Shown here: one piece after another, positions 1 to 5,518 of the stretch
How the letters are laid out: each line of letters begins with the position of its first letter
Position numbering within the stretch: the first letter of the stretch is position 1
DNA from: Actinomycetota bacterium
GTDB taxonomy: Bacteria; Actinomycetota; Actinomycetes; Propionibacteriales; Propionibacteriaceae
Direction: 5' to 3'
DNA: 5,518 nucleotides
Assembly (NCBI GenBank): GCA_016213595.1
Contig: JACRAA010000005.1
Span: 1-5,518, forward strand
Made by a program: the position numbers and the translations under genes
Notes under the pieces: generated by a model
Database searches by the model: none
What the model was told of the DNA's origin: nothing
Seen by the model: the letters and a program-made list of their open reading frames with translations, nothing else

Positions 1-672
1 GACGGCAGCTTCTCGCTCACCATCACGTGGAGCTACCCGAACGTGTACGGCCACACATGGCAGTTCACGGCCGTCCCCCGGGTGCAGAACAGCGGCGGCC
101 AGGTCAAGGAGGGCAGGCCCAGCCCGGCCTCCGACCCGGTACAGCCCAAGGGTGCCCCGGGGCAGCCGGACGTGACGATCATCGCGCCCCAAGGCGTGAC
201 GGGCAGCAGCGTCGACCTGCTCTTCCACGCCACGCCCGGTGACGCGAACGGGAACCCGCCGGGGATGGCACTCACGTACAGCTCGCCCTGGGGCAGTGGT
301 ACGGCGAACGGGGCCGACCAGTTCGTCCTCACTGTCCCCATGACCGCATCGGGCTCGGTGACCGTGACGCAGACCGCCTCCGACGACTCGTCCTCGAACC
401 GGTCACTCGTGGTCCAGCCCGCGGTGAGCGTCGACCCGACCACCGCCGTCATGACCGTCCGGTACGCGTCGGAGAAGCCCCTGTTCTGCCAGACACTGTC
501 CGGGACGACCGTTCTCGACAGCGGCAAGGGCGTCGAGGTGGCCGACGGCGCGCCCGGCTACTACACGTACCAGTGGGCCTACGACACGGTCCCCGTCGGC
601 ACAGGCATCATGCTTGCGTGCGGTGGTGACGGCGCCTCGCCGACCACGTACGAGATCAGCACCACCCGCTGA
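1..672 (+). CDS. C-terminal part of an exported Ig/fibronectin-like domain protein (5' truncated)
   Basis: The reading frame is open from the first base and ends at a TGA at 670-672, giving 223 visible residues; the true start lies upstream of the window. The protein is rich in Ser, Thr, Gly and Val with alternating beta-strand-like stretches. It looks like the end of one FN3/Ig-like module (residues 1-50, with W10, Y12 and W20), a Pro/Gly linker, a second beta module (about 56-138) and a terminal one (about 140-223). The last module has the only two cysteines, C163 and C207, which could form a disulfide outside the cell. No LPXTG motif, membrane helix or charged tail is visible at the C-terminus, so any anchor or signal peptide must be in the missing N-terminal part. 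In actinobacteria, large multi-Ig proteins are often encoded just before MoxR/DUF58/transglutaminase genes. The role is probably cell-surface structure or adhesion, which is inference. The module boundaries are estimates. Confidence 0.8.
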   Translation, partial: DGSFSLTITWSYPNVYGHTWQFTAVPRVQNSGGQVKEGRPSPASDPVQPKGAPGQPDVTIIAPQGVTGSSVDLLFHATPGDANGNPPGMALTYSSPWGSGTANGADQFVLTVPMTASGSVTVTQTASDDSSSNRSLVVQPAVSVDPTTAVMTVRYASEKPLFCQTLSGTTVLDSGKGVEVADGAPGYYTYQWAYDTVPVGTGIMLACGGDGASPTTYEISTTR

Positions 673-679
673 CCCACCC

Positions 680-686
680 GGAAGGA
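680..686 (+). promoter_or_regulatory. Ribosome binding site of the MoxR gene
   Basis: GGAAGGA lies 11 bases before the ATG at 698 and 17 bases before the next in-frame ATG at 704. This favours 698 as the start. It also argues against the open frame that continues upstream into the preceding gene. Confidence 0.6.
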
Positions 687-697
687 CACGTTCCCCC

Positions 698-1665
<968 letters not shown>

Positions 1666-1669
<4 letters not shown>

Positions 1670-2997
1670 CGGCCATCCCCACCCGGCCACCGACCGACGC
1701 GACGCCTGCTGGGGCGGACCCGGACGAGGTCGGTACGGGTGCGCCCGTGGTGACGGCCGTCACCGGGGCGACGCCGGCCAGGTGGCAGCCGCCGGCCGAG
1801 GTGGCCCCGCTCACCTGGGCGGATGTCCGGCACCGGGTGGCGAGCGCGTCCACAGCGCTCGGCATGAGGACAGCGGGCTGGGTTCTGGTCGGTACGGGCG
1901 TGGCGCTCCTGGTCGTCGGCCTCTGGTTGTCCTGGCTGGAGCTGCGCGTCGCCGGTGCGGCTGCGGTCCTCCTCGCCCTGGTCGCGCTCGTGTTCACGCT
2001 CGGCCGGCCGTCCCTTTCTGTGACCATGACGGTTCCCGACCGTCACGTACAGGTCGGGACACGCCTCACCGGCACCCTCGCCGTACGCAACACGGGTGGC
2101 CGTACCACGCTGCCGGCTCGCCTCGACCTGCCCATCGGCGAGGAGACCGCATCGATCGGCCTGTCGTCGCTGCGTCCGAACGCACTCGTGGAGGAGTCGT
2201 TCGTCATCCCGACCACGCGCCGCTCGGTCGTCCACATCGGCCCGGCGGTGTCGGTCCAGGGCGACCCGTTCGGGCTGTCAGGTCGGGAGACCCTCTGGAC
2301 CGGCGTGGCCGAGGTCTTCGTGCACCCCCGCACGGTTGCCCTCCCCGGACGCCAGACCGGCTTCGTCCACGACCTCGAGGGGCACACGACTCAGAAGCTG
2401 TCGAACTCCGACATGAGCTTCCATGCGCTGCGTGAGTACGTCCCGGGCGACGACCGGCGCCACGTCCACTGGCGCTCCTCGGCACGCACCGGAGACCTGA
2501 TGGTGCGGCAGTTCGAGGAGACGCGGCAGTCACGGACGGCCGTCGCGCTCGACCTCGCCGACCAGTCGTACGCCGACGACGACGAGTTCGAGGACGCCGT
2601 CTCCGTCGCCGCCAGCTTCGTCCAGCAGGCGTTCCGCGAGGAGAACCCGCTGGCACTGGTGACGAGCGTGGACGTCCACCGGGGCCTCACCGCCACCTGG
2701 GCGATGAACGAGCTGAGCCGGCTCGAACGCCTCGACCGCACCCACGTCACCGAGCTGTTCCGCGTCGTACGCGAGCGCGAGCCGATGGCTTCGATCGTCG
2801 TGGTCGTGACCGGCTCCCGACCCCGTACCGACCGGCTGCGACGTGCCGCGACACTGCTCGGGATCGACACCCGCGTCATCCTCATCCGTGTCGACCCCGG
2901 CCGTCCGCTGACCGTCGACACCGTCTCGAACGTCACCTCGGTCCGGCTTCCCGCGCTCCACGAGCTGCCCAGGGCGGTACGGAGGGCGAGCCCATGA
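1666..2997 (+). CDS. DUF58 domain-containing membrane protein
   Basis: This 443-residue protein starts at GTG 1666, within the stop of the MoxR gene, with GGAG at 1651-1654 eleven bases upstream. The order is: a Pro/Ala/Thr-rich, probably disordered cytosolic N-terminus (1-50); two adjacent membrane helices (about 69-90 and 94-112) joined by a very short loop; a beta-rich domain (about 115-225) with GDPFGLSGR (199-207); and the DUF58 core. The core signature is FHALREYVPGDDRRHVHWR (252-270) followed by SSARTGDLMVRQFE. A VWA-like fold follows (about 291-410, strands TAVALDL, ASIVVVVTG and RVILIRVD). The large C-terminal part should be cytosolic, where it can meet the MoxR ATPase. The VWA metal site looks degenerate: after D296 the serines of a DxSxS motif are Ala and Gln. 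DUF58 proteins regularly pair with MoxR and with transglutaminase-like proteins, as here. The molecular function is not established. The N-terminal 50 residues are the least certain part. Confidence 0.92.
2981..2986 (+). promoter_or_regulatory. Ribosome binding site of the transglutaminase-like gene
   Basis: GGAGGG lies 7 bases before the ATG at 2994, inside the end of the DUF58 gene. It is the strongest Shine-Dalgarno match among the genes here. With the ATGA overlap it fixes the start and suggests that translation of the two genes is coupled. Confidence 0.75.
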
Positions 2998-5378
2998 GCG
3001 TCCTGGACTGGGTCGACGAGCGGCGGGACCGGCTGGCGGAGCGCGTCGCCGGTCTGCGGCAGGGCGCTCCTGTACCGGCCTCGCTCCGGACCCGGCGCCG
3101 GACGGCGACGACCATTCATGCGGTGTCGGGCACGGCGCGGACGCTCTGGATCACCGTCGACGCGGTCGCCGCGCTGACGATGCTCGTCCTCGTCACGGTG
3201 GCCTGGCTGCCCACGTACGGGAACGGCTGGGTATGGGTGGCCTCCCTCGGTGGCGGTCTGATCGGCGCAGCGGTCGCCGTCGTCGCCGCGCTGCACCGGT
3301 GGGATGCGGCCCGTACGGTCGGGCTGGCGCTGGCCGCGTACCTCGCCTTCGGGACGTTGCTCGCCATGCCCTCGGCCGGACTCGGCCAGGTGCTGCCCAC
3401 CCCTCGGTCCCTGACCGGGCTGCTGCAGGGTCCGGTCCTGGGGTGGAAGGCGATGCTGACACTCCAGCCGCCCATCGGGGAGACCAGCTACCTGTACGTG
3501 CCGGTGGTCCTCGTGGGGCTCGTGTCGGTCCTCGGCTCCGTGACCCTGGCGCTGCGCTCGGGCAGGCCGATGTCCGCGCCGGCCCCCATGGTGGCGGCGC
3601 TCGTCCTCGCGTTCCTGCTGGGGGTGTCGACGAGCCAGGCTCCGCTGCTGGTCGGACTGGCCGCGCTGTTCGTCGTCATGGTCTGGACCACGAACCGACG
3701 GGCCCAGCAACGGCGCTCGCTCGTCCTGGGGCACGCGGTCGTGCGATGGCCACAGGTGGTCACGGCGGTCCTCGTCATCGCGGTCGTCACCGGGCTCGCG
3801 GTCGCGGTCCGGCCGGTCCTCGACACGACGGGGCCGCGCCGTACGCTGCGGGCGCTCGTCGCACAGCCGCTCGACGTGCAGCGCTACCCGAGCCCCCTGC
3901 AGGCGTTCCGACTCAACCTGACCGACAACAAGGCCACCACCCTTTTCACGGTCACGGGCGCGCCCGCCGGCACCCGGATCCGCGTCGCCACCCTCGACGG
4001 CTACGACGGGTACACGTACAACGTCTCGAACTCGAGGTCGCTCGGCGCGGACTCCGGCGCGTTCCAGCGCATCGGCTCCCGGGTCAGCGACAGCACAGTT
4101 GGCCAGCAGGTCACCGTCACCGTCACCATGGGGGCGCTGTCGGGAGTCTGGGTGCCGACCGTGGGCAAGACGCTCGCACTCTCGTTCGAGGGCGGCCGCA
4201 GCGTCGCGCTCGCGGACGCGTTCCACTACAACCAGGGCAGCGGTACGGGCATCGTCACGGCCGGTCTCGGACAGGGTGACTCGTACACGGAGCTCGCCGT
4301 CATCCCGGCGCAGCCCAGCCGGAGCGAGATCCTCGCCGCATCGGCCGGCGCCATCCGCCTCCCGCCGGCCGACCCCATCCCGGACGCCGTCCGTGACGTG
4401 GCGGCGAAGTGGGCAGCCCTCGCGCCGGACTCCAACGCGGGAGCGCTGGTGACCACGTACGCGGACCAGCTGAAGCTGGGCTACTACTCGAACGGCATCG
4501 GCCCGGAGGAGGCGGAGTCCTGGGCCGGGCACAACGTGGCCCGGATCTCGGACCTGCTGAAGAACACGCAGCAGATGGTCGGCGACGAGGAGCAGTACTC
4601 GGTGGCGCTCGCGCTGCTCGCGAGGGCCGCCGGCATCCCGGCGCGCGTCAGCTACGGCTACACGCTGCGCTCCACCGACGGCAGCGTGCAGGGCAGCGAC
4701 GTCACCGCGTGGACCGAGGTCTACCTCGCGGGCTACGGCTGGGTCGCGATGGACGCCACGCCTCCCAAGGACCGGCGGCTGACGTCGCTGAGCAACCAGC
4801 CGCAGAGCGTGCCACGGCCACAGGTGGAGAACCCACCGGCGCCCCCGCAGAAGCCCGGCTCGCTCGAGCAGGACACCACGCCGCCCGGCAGCGTCCCCGA
4901 CGTGACGAAGAAGCGGTTCAGCCTCGACTGGGCCCTGGTCGGGAAGGTGGCTGCGGTAGGCGGTATCCCGCTGGTCTTCGTCATCGCCCCCGTCGCGCTC
5001 ATCATCGGGCTCAAGCTGCGTCGGCGGCGGTCGCGGATGTCGTCGGGGGACCTCGTCGACCGAGTCGCGGGAGGCTGGGCCGAGATCATCGACCGCGCGC
5101 GAGACCTGGGCCAGACCCCCACGCCGTTCGCCACGCGTACCGAGCAGGCCGAGCAGCTCGTGAAGGCCTTCACCGGCCTCACCGAGAGGGCCGACCCGCG
5201 CGTTCTCGCCCGGCAGGCCGACATGACCGTGTTCGGGCCCGGCACCGTCACCCCCGGGCAGGTCAGCACGTACTGGGCGACCGTCGACGAGGCGATGGGC
5301 GGCCTGAACAGGTCTGTGTCCGTGGTCGCACGGGTCCGGGCCTCGCTGTCGGTGCGCTCGTTCCGCCGGTACCGCTGA
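2994..5378 (+). CDS. Multi-pass membrane protein with a transglutaminase-like (apparently inactive) domain
   Basis: This 794-residue protein has the layout of the TgpA-like family. A basic cytosolic N-terminus (RTRRR, 32-36) is followed by about seven membrane helices (near 48-71, 79-100, 107-126, 166-187, 196-211, 214-231 and 252-272). Next come a large extracytoplasmic part (273-650), an eighth helix (653-674) and a cytosolic C-terminal region (675-794) resembling DUF4129. Positive-inside residues (HRW, NRRAQQRR, RRRR) agree with this topology. The transglutaminase-like core is at about 525-592: GDEEQYS, ARAAGIPARVSYGY (544-557), TAWTEVY (571-577) and GWVAMDATP (582-590). The usual catalytic Cys position (GDCEQ) is E532 and the usual His (HAW) is T571; only D587 remains. 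The enzyme activity is therefore probably lost, leaving a binding or structural role. A Pro-rich linker (602-638) joins the domain to the last helix. It starts in an ATGA overlap with the DUF58 gene and ends the operon. No frameshift is seen. The family call is firm; lack of activity is inference. Confidence 0.9.
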   Translation: MSVLDWVDERRDRLAERVAGLRQGAPVPASLRTRRRTATTIHAVSGTARTLWITVDAVAALTMLVLVTVAWLPTYGNGWVWVASLGGGLIGAAVAVVAALHRWDAARTVGLALAAYLAFGTLLAMPSAGLGQVLPTPRSLTGLLQGPVLGWKAMLTLQPPIGETSYLYVPVVLVGLVSVLGSVTLALRSGRPMSAPAPMVAALVLAFLLGVSTSQAPLLVGLAALFVVMVWTTNRRAQQRRSLVLGHAVVRWPQVVTAVLVIAVVTGLAVAVRPVLDTTGPRRTLRALVAQPLDVQRYPSPLQAFRLNLTDNKATTLFTVTGAPAGTRIRVATLDGYDGYTYNVSNSRSLGADSGAFQRIGSRVSDSTVGQQVTVTVTMGALSGVWVPTVGKTLALSFEGGRSVALADAFHYNQGSGTGIVTAGLGQGDSYTELAVIPAQPSRSEILAASAGAIRLPPADPIPDAVRDVAAKWAALAPDSNAGALVTTYADQLKLGYYSNGIGPEEAESWAGHNVARISDLLKNTQQMVGDEEQYSVALALLARAAGIPARVSYGYTLRSTDGSVQGSDVTAWTEVYLAGYGWVAMDATPPKDRRLTSLSNQPQSVPRPQVENPPAPPQKPGSLEQDTTPPGSVPDVTKKRFSLDWALVGKVAAVGGIPLVFVIAPVALIIGLKLRRRRSRMSSGDLVDRVAGGWAEIIDRARDLGQTPTPFATRTEQAEQLVKAFTGLTERADPRVLARQADMTVFGPGTVTPGQVSTYWATVDEAMGGLNRSVSVVARVRASLSVRSFRRYR

Positions 5379-5395
5379 GTGGGCAGGCCCCCGCC

Positions 5396-5413
5396 GGTCG
5401 CTGGGCCGCGACC
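5396..5413 (+). terminator. GC-rich hairpin after the operon, possible weak terminator
   Basis: GGTCGC (5396-5401) pairs perfectly with GCGACC (5408-5413) around a six-base loop, starting 17 bases after the last stop codon. No U-tract follows, so it is not a classical intrinsic terminator. Actinobacteria often use such hairpins without a U-tract. Its right arm coincides with the proposed -35 of dcd, so it could equally be an operator-like or chance palindrome. Confidence 0.35.
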
Positions 5414-5436
5414 TGCATCAGCGCGGGCGGTAGGGT
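5408..5436 (+). promoter_or_regulatory. Probable promoter of dcd (leaderless type)
   Basis: TAGGGT at 5431-5436 fits the actinobacterial -10 consensus TANNNT and lies 6 bases before the GTG start of dcd, as expected when transcription begins at the start codon. Seventeen bases upstream, GCGACC (5408-5413) matches the central GAC of the -35 consensus TTGACA (3 of 6). No good Shine-Dalgarno sequence precedes the GTG, which supports a leaderless mRNA. Confidence 0.6.
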
Positions 5437-5442
5437 CGTCGC

Positions 5443-5518
5443 GTGCTGCTCTCAGACCGTGACATCACCGCGGCGAACGCTGCAGGACGATGCGTCCTGG
5501 ACCCGTACGACCCGGCGA
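5443..5518 (+). CDS. dcd: dCTP deaminase, N-terminal fragment (cut by the window end)
   Basis: The frame starting at GTG 5443 encodes MLLSDRDITAANAAGRCVLD followed by PYDPA and runs off the window after 25 codons. The start MLLSDRDI and the downstream GR...LDPYDP pattern are characteristic of the N-terminus of dCTP deaminases. These act in the cytosol to make dUTP from dCTP for dTTP synthesis. Some actinobacterial members, such as the mycobacterial enzyme, are bifunctional and go on to dUMP; the residues that would decide this lie outside the window. The gene is 64 bases after the preceding stop and has its own predicted promoter, so it is probably not part of the MoxR/DUF58 operon. The identification rests on only 25 residues, but they are the expected distinctive ones. 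Confidence 0.85.
   Translation, partial: MLLSDRDITAANAAGRCVLDPYDPA

Noticed and set aside
614..697. A 28-codon N-terminal extension of the MoxR frame from ATG 614
   Set aside because: It overlaps the end of the upstream gene, encodes an Arg/Pro-rich stretch unlike MoxR N-termini, and the ribosome binding site at 680-686 points to ATG 698.
4108..4128. Short GTCACC direct repeats
   Set aside because: They encode the alternating Val/Thr strand of the extracytoplasmic domain with favoured codons, so coding constraint explains them.
3233..4279. A 348-codon plus-strand frame inside the transglutaminase-like gene
   Set aside because: It is an alternative frame of a gene with clear membrane and domain signatures. 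Its product is Arg/Gly/Pro/Ala-rich with no motif.
2391..4532. A 713-codon open frame on the minus strand
   Set aside because: It lies antisense to two well-supported genes. Its product is dominated by Arg, Asp, Gly, Glu and Pro with no recognisable domain. Long antisense frames are common in very high-GC DNA where stop codons are rare.

Overview
The window is about 70% GC or higher by eye, with strong G/C at codon third positions, GTG as well as ATG starts, and start/stop-overlapping genes. This is typical of a high-GC actinobacterium. The gene content and order (Ig-like surface protein, MoxR ATPase, DUF58 protein, multi-pass transglutaminase-like protein) suggest Micrococcales or a relative. 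That placement is inference; no taxonomic search was possible.

Layout, all on the + strand. Positions 1-672 hold the 3' end of an exported protein with Ig/fibronectin-like beta domains, whose start lies outside the window. Positions 698-1669 encode a MoxR-family AAA+ ATPase. Positions 1666-2997 encode a DUF58 membrane protein whose GTG start overlaps the MoxR stop by 4 bp. Positions 2994-5378 encode a 794-residue membrane protein with 7+1 predicted membrane segments and an extracytoplasmic transglutaminase-like domain, starting in an ATGA overlap. Positions 5379-5442 are a short intergenic region with a GC-rich hairpin and a likely promoter. Positions 5443-5518 are the first 25 codons of dcd (dCTP deaminase), which is probably a separate, leaderless transcription unit.

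The first four genes look like one operon. There is a 25-bp gap after the first gene and two 4-bp start/stop overlaps after that, which suggests coupled translation. MoxR ATPases commonly occur with DUF58 proteins and TgpA-like transglutaminases and are thought to act as chaperones or remodelling partners. Here the ATPase would work on the cytosolic side with the DUF58 protein. The transglutaminase-like protein would present a large domain outside the membrane, where the Ig-like protein is also expected.

The most notable point is that the transglutaminase-like domain keeps its fold motifs but has apparently lost the catalytic Cys (Glu) and His (Thr), keeping only the Asp. It is probably a pseudoenzyme. 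The DUF58 protein likewise lacks the serines of a classical metal-binding DxSxS motif. The locus therefore reads as a structural or assembly version of the MoxR/DUF58/transglutaminase system rather than an enzymatic one. I see no mobile elements, CRISPR arrays, tRNA/rRNA genes or long repeats, and no stretch over 300 bases lacks a gene.
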